Shown here one piece after another: positions 7,546-15,779 of a stretch of 49,752 bases of DNA; the first letter of the stretch is position 1, and every line of letters starts with the position of its first letter. The notes below the pieces were generated by a model, which was not told where the DNA came from, searched no databases, and saw nothing but the letters and a program-made list of their open reading frames with translations. This DNA is from CAZEVY01 sp964515555 (GTDB taxonomy: Bacteria; Acidobacteriota; Terriglobia; Bryobacterales; Bryobacteraceae). Both the position numbers and the translations under genes were made by a program. Where the stretch lies: assembly GCA_964515555.1 (NCBI GenBank), contig CAZEVY010000029.1, positions 1 to 49,752 on the forward strand, written 5' to 3'.

Positions 7546-9968
7546 CACGACTCGCCTTGCTCGCGGGCGCGGCCGCGGCCTTCGCCGCCGCGCAGGATCT
7601 CCCCGCCGACGCGGCGCGCATCCTGCGCACGAGCTGCCAGCCCTGCCATGGCGCGGCCATGAAGCAGTCCGACCTCGATATGCGGACGCGCGCGGCGATG
7701 CTTTCAGGCGGCAAGCGCGGCGCCGCCATCGTACCCGGCGATCCCGAGAAGAGCAACCTCTACCTGTTCGCGGCGCATCGGGTGAAACCGGAAATGCCGC
7801 CGGGGGCGAAACTGAGCGACGCCGAGATCGACACCCTCCGTCGATGGATCGCCGCCGGCGCCAACATGGACGATCGCGCCCCGGTCGAAGCTCCCGCCGC
7901 GCGGCACTGGGCGTTTGTCGCGCCGATCGTGCAGGCGCCGCCCGCGGTGAAGGAGCGCGCCTGGGTGCGCGGACCGGTCGACGCCTTCCTCCTGGCGAAG
8001 CTCGAAGCCAACGGTCTTCGTCCCGCGCCCCCGGCAAACCGCCGCGCGCTCGTCCGCCGCGCGTACCTCGACCTGTGGGGGCTGCCGCCCTCTCCCGAGC
8101 AGGTCGATGAATTCCTGCGCGACACTTCCGAAGACGCCTGGCCGAGGCTCATCGAGCGGCTCCTGGCGTCGCCGCATTACGGGGAGCGCTGGGGACGCCA
8201 CTGGCTCGACCTGGTGCGCTACGCCGATTCCGCCGGCTTCGAGTTCGATCGCGACCGCCTCAACGCCTGGCGCTACCGCGACTACGTCATCCGCTCCTTC
8301 AACGCCGACAAGCCCTACGACCGCTTTCTGCGCGAACAGTTGGCGGGCGACGAGATCGACCCCACCGGCGACGACGCCATGATCGCCACCGGCTACCTGC
8401 GCCTCGGCGTCGAGAACAACATTCGCGACGAGCGAACGCGCCTGGACGAGCTGGACGATGTGGTCTCCACGACCTCGCTCGCGATCCTCGGCATGACCGT
8501 CGGCTGCGCCCGCTGCCACGACCACAAGTTCGATCCCATCCCGACGCGCGACTACTACCGCATCCAGGCGGTGTTCTTTCCAGCGCGGCCCGCCGAGCAT
8601 CCGCTCGTGCCGCCGGAGGCGGTGGCCGCCTTCAACGCCGCGCAGAAGGAGATCGCCGCCGCACAGGCGCCCATCGAGAAGGAGCGCACCGCGATCGAGA
8701 AGCCGTATCGCGACCGTATCTTCGACGAGAAGCTCTCGAAGCTCCCCGAGTACATGCAGGAGGCCTGGCGCACGCCCGCCGAACAACGCACCGAGGGTCA
8801 GCGCCTTAACGCCCAGCAGATTCGCGCGACCATGCAGATCACCGACGAGGAAATCCTCGCCATCATGAGCGAAGAGGACAAGGCGCGGCGCGCGAAGCTG
8901 GTCGCCGAGCACCGCGCGCTCGAGAAGCGCCGGCCCCGTCCCTATCCCAGCTCCATGTCGATCGGCGAGCGCGGGCGGGAGCCCGCTCCATCGCACCTGT
9001 TGCTGCGCGGCGACCCGTCGTCGAAGGGCGAGGTGATGAAGCCCGGGGTGCTGTCGGCGGCGGCGTCCGGCGAGGTCCCGTTCCCCGATCCGCCCGCCGG
9101 CGCGAAATCGAGCTGGCGGCGCCGCGGCTTTGCCGAATGGGCGGCGTCGAAGGAGAATCCGCTGACCGCGCGCGTGATGGCGAATCGCATCTGGCAGCAT
9201 CATTTCGGACGCGGCATAGTCGCGACGCCCAGCAATTTCGGCAAGACCGGACAGGCCCCGACCCATCCCGAGCTGCTCGACTGGCTGGCCCTCGAGTTCC
9301 AGCGCTCCGGCTGGAGCGTCAAGGCGATGCACCGCGTCATCATGAACTCGAGCGCATACCGCATGTCGCCGCGCGACGACGCCTCGGCCCTGGCGCTGGA
9401 CCCCGTCAATCGCTGGCTGTGGCGCATGCCGCGGCGGCGCCTGGAAGCCGAAGCTTTGCGCGACGCCATGATGACCGTCGCCGGCACGCTCGATCGCACC
9501 GTCGGCGGCGAGCCGGTGCTGCCCTACATCGACCCGTCGCTGTTCCAGTCCAGCTCGCGCCGCACCTGGAACGGGCGCCCCGACGACGACCCCTCTACGT
9601 GGCGGCGCAGCGTCTACGTCTTCGCCAAGCGCAGCATTCGATATCCGATGTTCGAGGCCTTCGACCAGCCCGACATGATCGCATCCTGCGATCGGCGCAA
9701 TCAGTCGACCACCGCGCCGCAGGCGCTGCTGCTGATGAACAACGCCTCGGTCCTGATGCAGGCCCGGGCGTTCGCGGAGCGCGTGAAGCGCGAGGCCGGC
9801 GGCGACGCCGCCGCGCAGGTCGCTCGGGCGTTTCATCTGGCCTTGGCGCGGCCTCCCTCGGCTGCCGAACGCGCCGAGTCGATCGATTTCATCCGGTCGT
9901 CGCCGACCGGACTGGAAGACTTCTGTCAGACGCTGTTCAACCTGAACGAATTCGCCTATATTCCATGA
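7542..9968 (+). CDS. PSD1 / DUF1549-DUF1553 domain cytochrome-like protein (pair no. 2)
   Basis: 808 residues from ATG 7542, which overlaps the pyrE stop (ATGA). A signal peptide (MTRLALLAGAAAAFAAAQ) precedes a PSCyt1 domain with the haem motif CQPCH (Cys32, Cys35, His36) and KPEMPPGAKL, then DUF1549 with GCARCHDHKFDP (Cys322), a charged helical insert at about 360-460, and DUF1553 with NPLTARVMANRIWQHHFGRG and THPELLDWLALEF. It is the same family as the genes at 972 and 29772 and keeps both haem motifs. The protein is probably exported and may be anchored or complexed with the DUF1501 protein encoded next (ATGA overlap at 9965). Substrate and physiological role are unknown. Confidence 0.95.
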   Translation: MTRLALLAGAAAAFAAAQDLPADAARILRTSCQPCHGAAMKQSDLDMRTRAAMLSGGKRGAAIVPGDPEKSNLYLFAAHRVKPEMPPGAKLSDAEIDTLRRWIAAGANMDDRAPVEAPAARHWAFVAPIVQAPPAVKERAWVRGPVDAFLLAKLEANGLRPAPPANRRALVRRAYLDLWGLPPSPEQVDEFLRDTSEDAWPRLIERLLASPHYGERWGRHWLDLVRYADSAGFEFDRDRLNAWRYRDYVIRSFNADKPYDRFLREQLAGDEIDPTGDDAMIATGYLRLGVENNIRDERTRLDELDDVVSTTSLAILGMTVGCARCHDHKFDPIPTRDYYRIQAVFFPARPAEHPLVPPEAVAAFNAAQKEIAAAQAPIEKERTAIEKPYRDRIFDEKLSKLPEYMQEAWRTPAEQRTEGQRLNAQQIRATMQITDEEILAIMSEEDKARRAKLVAEHRALEKRRPRPYPSSMSIGERGREPAPSHLLLRGDPSSKGEVMKPGVLSAAASGEVPFPDPPAGAKSSWRRRGFAEWAASKENPLTARVMANRIWQHHFGRGIVATPSNFGKTGQAPTHPELLDWLALEFQRSGWSVKAMHRVIMNSSAYRMSPRDDASALALDPVNRWLWRMPRRRLEAEALRDAMMTVAGTLDRTVGGEPVLPYIDPSLFQSSSRRTWNGRPDDDPSTWRRSVYVFAKRSIRYPMFEAFDQPDMIASCDRRNQSTTAPQALLLMNNASVLMQARAFAERVKREAGGDAAAQVARAFHLALARPPSAAERAESIDFIRSSPTGLEDFCQTLFNLNEFAYIP

Positions 9969-11341
9969 TCACCACACGACGCGAACTCCTGAGGACCCTT
10001 GGCGGCGGCATCGCCGGCGTCGCCTTCAACGACATGCTGGCGCGCGAGGCCTCGGCCGCCGTGCCGCATTTCGCCGCCAAGGCCAAGGCGATCATCTCCA
10101 TCTTCTGTTACGGCGGCGTGAGCCAGATGGACAGCTTCGATCCCAAGCCGCTGCTCGCCCGGCGCCAGGGCGAGGCCATGACGGGCGTCGGCAACGTGAC
10201 CGTCTCGCAGGGACATCCGGGCGGACTCATGCCGTCGCCGTGGAGCTTCCGCAAGTACGGCTCCAACGGACTCGACGTCTCGGAACTGTTCCCGCACGTG
10301 GGCGCGCTGGCCGACGACCTGGCCGTCATCCGCTCGATGCACTGCCTGAGCAACGACCACGGCCCGGCACTCTACCAGATGAACACCGGCACGGTGCTCG
10401 CCGGCCATCCGAGCATGGGAAGCTGGATCACCTACGGACTGGGCACGGCGAACCGCAACCTTCCGTCGTTCATCGTGTTTACCGACAACCGCGGCGGGCC
10501 CATCGGCGGATCGCCGAACTGGGGCAACGGCTACATGCCCGCGGCCTACCAGGGCACGCAATTCCGCTCCTCCGGCGACCCCGTCGTCGACCTGCGGCCG
10601 CCGAAGGAGATCTCGCGCGAGCGCCAGCGTCGATGGCTCGACTTGCTCGGCAGAATGAATGAGCGTCACCTCGCCGAGAACGCCGCCGACTCGGAGCTTT
10701 CGGCGCGCATCGCCTCCTACGAGCTGGCGTATCGCATGCAGGTGGACGCCACCGAGGCCGTCGACATCGCCAAGGAGTCGCCAGCGACCCGGAGCATGTA
10801 CGGGGTGGACGAGGAGCCGACGCAGTACTTCGGCCGCCAGGCGCTCATGGCGCGGCGGCTGGTGGAGCGCGGCGTGCGCTTCGTGCAGATCTATTCGGGC
10901 GGCGGAAATTTCCAGGAGAGCTGGGACGCGCATTGGGACATTCGCGCCAACCACGGCCTGCACGCCGCCGAGACCGATAAGCCGATGGCGGCGCTGATCC
11001 GCGACCTGAAGGGCCGCGGGCTGTTTGATTCGACGCTGGTGATCTGGCACGGCGAGTTCGGCCGCATGCCCATCTCGCAGCGCATGGACGGGCGTGACCA
11101 CAACCCCTACGGCTTCACGATCTGGCTCGCCGGCGGCGGCACCCGCGGAGGCGCCATCGTCGGCGCCACCGACGATTACGGCTATAAGGCGGTGGAGAAT
11201 CGCAAGTCGGTCTACGATCTTCACGCGACCATTCTGCACCTGATGGGGCTCGACCACACGCGCCTCACCTATCGCTTCAACGGGCGCGACATGCGGCTCA
11301 CCGACGTTCACGGCGAATTGATCCGCGAAGTGGTCGCATAG
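9965..11341 (+). CDS. DUF1501 family secreted protein (pair no. 2)
   Basis: 458 residues, starting at the ATGA overlap with the PSD1 gene. The N-terminus MITTRRELLRTLGGGIAGVA has the twin-arginine RRELLR motif and a short hydrophobic stretch, so export in folded form by Tat is likely. Family blocks: IISIFCYGGVSQMDSFDPKP, IRSMHCLSNDHGPALYQMNTG, ALMARRLVERGVRFVQIYSG, TLVIWHGEFGRMPISQ, DHNPYGFTIWLAGGGTRGG. DUF1501 resembles the alkaline phosphatase/sulfatase superfamily; the acidic and histidine residues in HGEFGRMP and GRDHNPYGF are candidates for a metal site by analogy only. It is the last gene of the unit that starts at 5514; a GC hairpin follows. Confidence 0.95.
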   Translation: MITTRRELLRTLGGGIAGVAFNDMLAREASAAVPHFAAKAKAIISIFCYGGVSQMDSFDPKPLLARRQGEAMTGVGNVTVSQGHPGGLMPSPWSFRKYGSNGLDVSELFPHVGALADDLAVIRSMHCLSNDHGPALYQMNTGTVLAGHPSMGSWITYGLGTANRNLPSFIVFTDNRGGPIGGSPNWGNGYMPAAYQGTQFRSSGDPVVDLRPPKEISRERQRRWLDLLGRMNERHLAENAADSELSARIASYELAYRMQVDATEAVDIAKESPATRSMYGVDEEPTQYFGRQALMARRLVERGVRFVQIYSGGGNFQESWDAHWDIRANHGLHAAETDKPMAALIRDLKGRGLFDSTLVIWHGEFGRMPISQRMDGRDHNPYGFTIWLAGGGTRGGAIVGATDDYGYKAVENRKSVYDLHATILHLMGLDHTRLTYRFNGRDMRLTDVHGELIREVVA

Positions 11342-11357
11342 CCGATCGAAGGGCTCT

Positions 11358-11376
11358 CGCGGCGCCCGTCGCCGCG
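11358..11376 (+). terminator. GC-rich hairpin after the DUF1501 gene
   Basis: CGCGGCG-CCCGT-CGCCGCG forms a seven-base-pair stem 17 bases after the stop. Outer arms GCCGAT (11341-11346) and ATCGGC (11381-11386) extend the symmetry. No T-tract follows, so this is a probable but not proven transcription end. Confidence 0.5.
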
Positions 11377-11386
11377 CGCCATCGGC

Positions 11387-11392
11387 GATAAT
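11387..11392 (+). promoter_or_regulatory. -10 element GATAAT before the 11402 gene
   Basis: GATAAT ends ten bases before the GTG start at 11402, predicting a transcript start near 11399 and a leader of about three bases. No convincing -35 and no Shine-Dalgarno sequence is visible. Confidence 0.5.
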
Positions 11393-11401
11393 AAAAGCAC
11401 C

Positions 11402-11941
11402 GTGAGCGTTACCAGGCTTCAGCTCCACGAGAAGCATACCTGGAAAAGCCGGCCCGGCTACGCCATTTGCGTACTCGACCGCGGCGCCGCGCGATTCGAT
11501 TTCCCCGCCCACTGGATCGTCGAGCACAAGGACGGCTCCCTGATGCTCCACGACCGCAAGCCCTCGGTCGAGTCCTGCGACCTTGGCGTCAGCCTCTTTC
11601 CGGTGCCCGCCGCCGTCGTCGATGGGCTTTCGCTCGACGAACTGCTCCTCAACTGCGCCAAGGATGCCGACCATCCCGGCGAAGTCTCGGCCATATTCCA
11701 CGAGGATCGCACCGACCTTCAGATCGCCTGGCTGGAGCGCCGCCATGTCGACAAGGACTACCACCGCGCCGCCAAATTCCGCGTCGCCATCGTGCGCGGC
11801 CCCCAGGTGCACCTGCTCATCACCATGAACTATTGGGCCGACCGCGCCTCCGGTCTCGAGAAGGTCTGGAAGGAAGTACTCCGCACGCTGGTGCTCGACC
11901 TTCAGGTCGCCGACCCGTCGATGGGACCCGTGACGCATTGA
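11402..11941 (+). CDS. Protein of unknown function
   Basis: 179 residues from GTG 11402; no ribosome binding site, but a -10 element lies directly upstream. The sequence is soluble and mixed, without signal peptide, membrane segment or known motif: MSVTRLQLHEKHTWKSRPGY, then HWIVEHKDGSLMLHDRKPSV, then VHLLITMNYWADRASGLEKV. The regular alternation of strands in the first 120 residues and a helix near the C-terminus (SGLEKVWKEVLRTLVLD) suggest a compact alpha/beta domain. I do not recognise the family. The next gene begins ten bases after its stop, so the two probably form an operon; whether they work together is unknown. Confidence 0.8.
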   Translation: MSVTRLQLHEKHTWKSRPGYAICVLDRGAARFDFPAHWIVEHKDGSLMLHDRKPSVESCDLGVSLFPVPAAVVDGLSLDELLLNCAKDADHPGEVSAIFHEDRTDLQIAWLERRHVDKDYHRAAKFRVAIVRGPQVHLLITMNYWADRASGLEKVWKEVLRTLVLDLQVADPSMGPVTH

Positions 11942-11951
11942 GGGTTTCGAT

Positions 11952-12566
11952 ATGTTCGGCGCTGACATGCTCGGCTTCCACGAGTTCGCCGTGAACGAAC
12001 CGCTGCCCATCTCCACGGTTCACAGTGCGATCCTCGAATTCCTGCGCGGCCGCAAGGACGTCGTTCTCTTCGGGGCGCAGGCCGTCAACGCTTTCGTCCG
12101 CGAGAAACGCATGACCGAGGACGTCGACCTGCTTTCGACTCGCGCCGCCGGCCTCGCCGCCGAGCTGTGCTACGACCTGCAAGAGCGCTTTCACATCGCC
12201 GTGCGCGTGCGCAAGCTCGACAGCCGCGCCTTTCGCGTCTTCCAGTCGCGGAAAGGGGGAAATCGACATCTCGCCGATATCCGCCAGGTGGACAACCTAC
12301 CGAAGTCCGTCCGGAAATCCGGTGTCGCCGTGCTGGCCCCCGCCGAACTGGTCGCCGACAAGGTACTTGCCTACCACGCCCGCCGCGGTAAGCCGAAGGC
12401 GGGAACCGATTGGCGCGACATCGCCGTACTCCTGCTGGCCTTCCCCGATCTCAAGTGCGACCCCGGACCCGTCTCCGATCTCCTCGCCTGCGCGTCGGCC
12501 CTCGCCTCCTGGCGCGAAATCGTCGCCGAGGAGATCCGCCCCCACTCCCGTTACGACCCTTACTGA
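11952..12566 (+). CDS. Nucleotidyltransferase-fold protein (AbiEii-like)
   Basis: 204 residues; ATG 11952 is preceded by GAGGG at a good distance. The block DVVLFGAQAVNAFVREKRM followed by TEDVDLLS matches the nucleotidyltransferase core (a Gly-rich loop after the first strand, then Asp-x-Asp for metal binding). The later segment VLAPAELVADKVLAYHARRG, followed by TDWRDIAVLLLAFP, resembles the second half of AbiEii/DUF1814 and related families, in which a Lys contacts the nucleotide. Such proteins are often toxins of AbiE-type modules or stand-alone nucleotidyltransferases; the gene upstream does not look like an AbiEi antitoxin. The call to fold is fairly safe, the biological role is open. 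Confidence 0.78.
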   Translation: MFGADMLGFHEFAVNEPLPISTVHSAILEFLRGRKDVVLFGAQAVNAFVREKRMTEDVDLLSTRAAGLAAELCYDLQERFHIAVRVRKLDSRAFRVFQSRKGGNRHLADIRQVDNLPKSVRKSGVAVLAPAELVADKVLAYHARRGKPKAGTDWRDIAVLLLAFPDLKCDPGPVSDLLACASALASWREIVAEEIRPHSRYDPY

Positions 12567-12761
12567 TCCGGCCAGTCACAGTTCGCGCCGCTGCCTATCT
12601 TCCAGCCCGTCAACGATATCCGTCTGGCCGCGACCATGTCTTCGCATCCCGGGCGGTACCATCGTTCGGTGGACCAGGGTCCGCCGCCCGCCGGCCCGAA
12701 CCCCGCGGCCAATTGTAAAAAGTGAAAAACGAAGCCAACCCTGGGCCGCCTACTCCCGCAG

Positions 12762-12767
12762 TATCCT
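12762..12767 (+). promoter_or_regulatory. -10-like TATCCT before the 12777 gene
   Basis: TATCCT ends nine bases before the ATG at 12777; the predicted transcript would start about three bases before the codon. The 210-base space upstream (12567-12776) holds no other recognisable element. Confidence 0.35.
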
Positions 12768-12776
12768 GAAGAAACC

Positions 12777-13298
12777 ATGAACCGACGCGACGTTCTCCTT
12801 GGCGCCCTCGCCGGCGCCGGCGCCGTCCCCTCGGCCGCGCAAACGGCACGCACGCCCGTCTGGAAGCCTACCTTCCTCGACGACCACCAGGACCGCACCG
12901 TGTTGGCCCTCGCCGACCTCATCATCCCTGCCACCGACACGCCTGGCGCCGCCGCCGTGCGAGTCAACGAGTACATCGACCTGATCCTGCGCGACGGCCC
13001 CGCCCAGCGCCGCACGAGTTTTCTCGAGGGTATTGGCTGGCTCGACGGCCATTCGATTCGCCGCCACAAGCGGCCCTTCGCCGATCTGACGGCCGCCGAG
13101 CGTACAGCGATCCTAACGGAGCTCGACACGTCCTCCGCGCCCGAACTCGCGCAAGGAGCGGCCTTCTTCCGAATGATGAAGGGACTCACCGTTCAGGGCT
13201 ATTACAGCTCGAAGGCCGGGATCGACGAGCTGAACAAGGGCGGGCGCGTCCCCGCGCTTCCCGGCTGCGAGAAGTCCGGCGACCACTCCGCGCACTGA
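12777..13298 (+). CDS. Gluconate 2-dehydrogenase subunit 3 family protein (small Tat-exported subunit)
   Basis: 173 residues. The N-terminus MNRRDVLLGALAGAGAVPSA is a short twin-arginine signal. The body matches the gluconate_2-dh3 family (PF13618): FLDDHQDRTVLALADLIIPA, TDTPGAAAVRVNEYIDLIL, then PFADLTAAERTAILTELD and a C-terminal block ending in KGLTVQGYYSSKAGI. In known membrane-bound sugar and gluconate dehydrogenases this small subunit binds the flavoprotein subunit and carries it through the Tat pathway. The flavoprotein is encoded 12 bases downstream and has no signal peptide of its own, fitting that model. No cytochrome c subunit gene, the usual third partner, is present beside them. 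Confidence 0.92.
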   Translation: MNRRDVLLGALAGAGAVPSAAQTARTPVWKPTFLDDHQDRTVLALADLIIPATDTPGAAAVRVNEYIDLILRDGPAQRRTSFLEGIGWLDGHSIRRHKRPFADLTAAERTAILTELDTSSAPELAQGAAFFRMMKGLTVQGYYSSKAGIDELNKGGRVPALPGCEKSGDHSAH

Positions 13299-13309
13299 GG
13301 AACCCGCTC

Positions 13310-14983
13310 ATGCTCCAGATATCGACTCCCGGTAAGAACGCCTTCGACGCGATTGTGGTCGGCTCCGGCGCCACCGGCGGATGGGCCGCCAAGCAGCTCG
13401 CCGAGGCCGGCATGAGCGTCGCCATTCTCGAGGCCGGCCCTCGCATCACGCCGCGCGACTTCACCGAGCACGTCGAGCCCTATCAGCTTCCCTATCGCGG
13501 CAACTCTCCTAAGATCCGCGAGCGCCGCCCGATCCAGGGCCTCTGCTACGCCTGCCGCGAATCCAACCAGCAGTGGTTCGTCGACGACATCGAGAACCCT
13601 TACACCACTCCCGATGGCAAGCCGTTCCACTGGATCCGCATGCGCGTGCTCGGCGGACGCTCCCTCTCCTGGGGCCGCCAGAGCTACCGCATGAGCGATC
13701 TCGATTTCAAAGCCGCTTCGCGCGACGGCTTCGGGGAGGATTGGCCGGTCTCCTACGCCGACCTCGAGCCCTACTACGAGCGCGTCGAGCGCTTCGTCGG
13801 CATCAGCGGCCAGCAGGAGCGCCTCGCGCAGCTTCCCGACAGCGTCTTCCAGCCGCCCATGGCGATGACCTGCGGCGAGCATCTCCTGCGCGACGCCGTC
13901 GCGAAGAAAATGCAGCGCACCGTCACCATCGGCCGCGTCGCGATCCTCACCAAGGCGCTCAACGGCCGCCAGGCCTGCCACTACTGCGGTCCGTGCGAGC
14001 AGGGCTGCTCGACCTACTCCTACTTCAGCAGCCCCTTCACGACGGTCCGCGCCGCCGCAGCCACCGGACACATGACGCTCATCACCGACGCAGTCGCGAG
14101 CCACATCACCATGGACGGCGGCAAGGCGTCGGGAATCGCCTACATCGAGCGCACCACCCGGCGTCCGCGCGAGGCGCGCGCCAAGGTGATCGTGTTGTGC
14201 GCCTCCACGCTGGAGTCGACGCGGCTGCTGCTCAACTCGGCCTCCGGCGGACTCGCCAATTCGAGCGGGGCTCTCGGCCACTACCTGATGGATCACATCT
14301 ACGGCGGCGGCGCCTCGGGCGAGTTGCCGATGCTGCGCGCGAACCCCTGGTCCGGTCCGCCGCGCCGGCCCAATGGAATCTACATCCCGCGCTTCCGCAA
14401 TCTCGGCTCGACGACGACCACCAACGGATTCATCCGGGGCTACGGGTATCAGGGCGGCAGCGCGCCGTCATTCGCTTTCGACTCGCCCGGCTTCGGCGTC
14501 GAGTTCAAGAAAGCCGTCCGGGAGAAAGGCCGCTGGAACGTCAATCTCGGAGTCTGGGCTGAGTGCCTGCCGCGCTTCGAGAACTTCGTCGAGATCGACC
14601 GGGACCGCGTTGACGCCTGGGGCATTCCCGTGCTCAAGGTGCAGATGCAGTGGGGCGACAACGAGCTGAAACTGTTCGAGGACGCCCGCACCCAGGGCGC
14701 CGAGATGCTGGCTGCCGCCGGAGCGAGCAACGTGCGGACCACGGGGCGTCCCTCGGTGCCCGGCTTCTGCATTCACGAGATCGGCACGGCGCGCATGAGC
14801 GCCGACCCGAAGAAAGGCGTCGTCAACGGCTACTGCCAGTCGCACGACGTGAGGAACATCTTCGTCACCGACGGCGCCTGCTGGGTGTCGAGCGCCTGCC
14901 AGAATCCGACCCTTACGATGATGGCGATCACCGTGCGCGCCTGCGACTACATCGTCGACCGCTACAAGAAGGGCGAGATCTAG
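13310..14983 (+). CDS. GMC-family FAD-dependent dehydrogenase (large subunit)
   Basis: 557 residues. The FAD-binding motif FDAIVVGSGATGGWAAKQLA begins at residue 12; the C-terminal GMC block has the catalytic histidine region HEIGTARMSADP and the end NPTLTMMAITVRACDYIV. A cysteine cluster CHYCGPCEQGC (Cys223, Cys226, Cys229, Cys233) lies where sugar dehydrogenases of this type can hold an iron-sulphur cluster; that assignment is an inference. The protein starts MLQISTPGKNAFDA without a signal peptide, and the small subunit just upstream probably takes it across the membrane. The complex should oxidise a sugar, polyol or sugar acid in the periplasm and pass electrons to an unidentified acceptor. 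The substrate cannot be predicted. Confidence 0.94.
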   Translation: MLQISTPGKNAFDAIVVGSGATGGWAAKQLAEAGMSVAILEAGPRITPRDFTEHVEPYQLPYRGNSPKIRERRPIQGLCYACRESNQQWFVDDIENPYTTPDGKPFHWIRMRVLGGRSLSWGRQSYRMSDLDFKAASRDGFGEDWPVSYADLEPYYERVERFVGISGQQERLAQLPDSVFQPPMAMTCGEHLLRDAVAKKMQRTVTIGRVAILTKALNGRQACHYCGPCEQGCSTYSYFSSPFTTVRAAAATGHMTLITDAVASHITMDGGKASGIAYIERTTRRPREARAKVIVLCASTLESTRLLLNSASGGLANSSGALGHYLMDHIYGGGASGELPMLRANPWSGPPRRPNGIYIPRFRNLGSTTTTNGFIRGYGYQGGSAPSFAFDSPGFGVEFKKAVREKGRWNVNLGVWAECLPRFENFVEIDRDRVDAWGIPVLKVQMQWGDNELKLFEDARTQGAEMLAAAGASNVRTTGRPSVPGFCIHEIGTARMSADPKKGVVNGYCQSHDVRNIFVTDGACWVSSACQNPTLTMMAITVRACDYIVDRYKKGEI

Positions 14984-14999
14984 AACGTATTACCTTTCT

Positions 15000-15164
15000 G
15001 AGCCGCGAGCGTGAGCGAGCGGTCTNNNNNNNNNNNNNNNNNNNNNNNNNNNNNNNNNNNNNNNNNNNNNNNNNNNNNNNNNNNNNNNNNNNNNNNNNNN
15101 NNNNNNNNNNNNNNNNNNNNNNNNNGCGGTCTTGTTACCGAGCCGCGAGCGTAGGCGAGCGGTC
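15000..15164. repeat. Interspersed repeat cluster (GAGCCGCGAGCGT family) around an assembly gap
   Basis: A 25-base unit at 15000-15024 recurs at 15140-15164 with 23 of 25 identical bases, and the tail of another copy (GCGGTCTTGTTACC) begins straight after the N run at 15126. So at least three tandem copies exist here. The same core appears in either orientation at 35824-35890, 38627-38682 and near 40625-40640. Its shadow translation on the minus strand contains the peptide LAYARGSVT, a well-known spurious peptide in Solibacter-like genomes. Confidence 0.85.
15026..15125. other. Assembly gap of 100 N
   Basis: Exactly 100 N, the conventional filler for a gap of unknown length. It lies inside a tandem repeat, the likely cause of the assembly break. 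No gene appears to be cut: the GMC gene ends at 14983 and the next gene ends at 15183. Confidence 0.99.
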
Positions 15165-15182
15165 TGGCGTTCGAGCGGCCGC

Positions 15183-15779
15183 CTAGCGCGCGCCCTTCAC
15201 CAACTCCTGCGCCAGGACATCGGCGCGAGTGGCGAGACTGTGCGCCGTCACCAGGTCGCGCGCGCGCGCTTCGTCGGCCTGCGCCAGGAAGACCCGTATG
15301 CGCTCGGCGATCCGTTGCTGGTCGGCGGTCAGCTTCCGCCGCATCGCCGCGTCCAGATTCCGTCGCGCGCGGCGCAGGCTCTCGTTGACACGGGCGCTGT
15401 AGAAGCGCTGTTCGGCGGGCGTCAGAATCTGCATGAGCTGCGGCGGCGCCGTGTGCGGCTCCGCCGGAGGCAGCTCCACGGTCGAGGGCGGATGCGGCCG
15501 CGCCGCCGGCTTTGAGGCCGCGGTCTTCTTCTCCTGCACCGGCGGCTTGCCGGGCGGCGGCGTGGGAGTAATCACCGTCGACGCAGGCGGCGTGCCCGCG
15601 GTGCTCTGCTCGACCGGCGGCGGGACGGGCAACTGCGGCGGCTCGGGCGCCGGCTTGGCGGCCACCGGCGGCGCCGGCGCTGGAGGCGCGGGTGTCTTCG
15701 CCTTTCGACGGAACCAGGAGCACGACGGGGCGGCCAGCAGGATCGCCAGGAGCAGCGCCGGGGCGCGCGCCGTGCTCAT
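15183..15779 (-). CDS. Proline-rich lipoprotein-like protein of the two-component operon
   Basis: 198 residues, start overlapping the kinase stop (ATGA). The N-terminus MSTARAPALLLAILLAAPSC ends in a cysteine at residue 20 that could be lipid-modified, although the -2 proline makes the lipobox (APSC) imperfect. Residues 25-110 are a proline/alanine-rich linker (for example PAPPAPAPPVAAKPAPEPPQ). The C-terminal 85 residues are strongly helical (EQRFYSARVNESLRRARRNL, then LVTAHSLATRADVLAQELV) and may form a coiled coil. No enzymatic motif is seen. Being translated together with a sensor kinase, it could be a periplasmic partner or a structural target; this is inference. The gene ends 19 bases from the repeat cluster. 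Confidence 0.8.
   Translation of the reverse strand: MSTARAPALLLAILLAAPSCSWFRRKAKTPAPPAPAPPVAAKPAPEPPQLPVPPPVEQSTAGTPPASTVITPTPPPGKPPVQEKKTAASKPAARPHPPSTVELPPAEPHTAPPQLMQILTPAEQRFYSARVNESLRRARRNLDAAMRRKLTADQQRIAERIRVFLAQADEARARDLVTAHSLATRADVLAQELVKGAR

Noticed and set aside
15000..15164. CRISPR-like array
   Set aside because: The units are degenerate and near-contiguous, lack unique spacers of constant length, recur as single copies elsewhere, and no cas genes are present.
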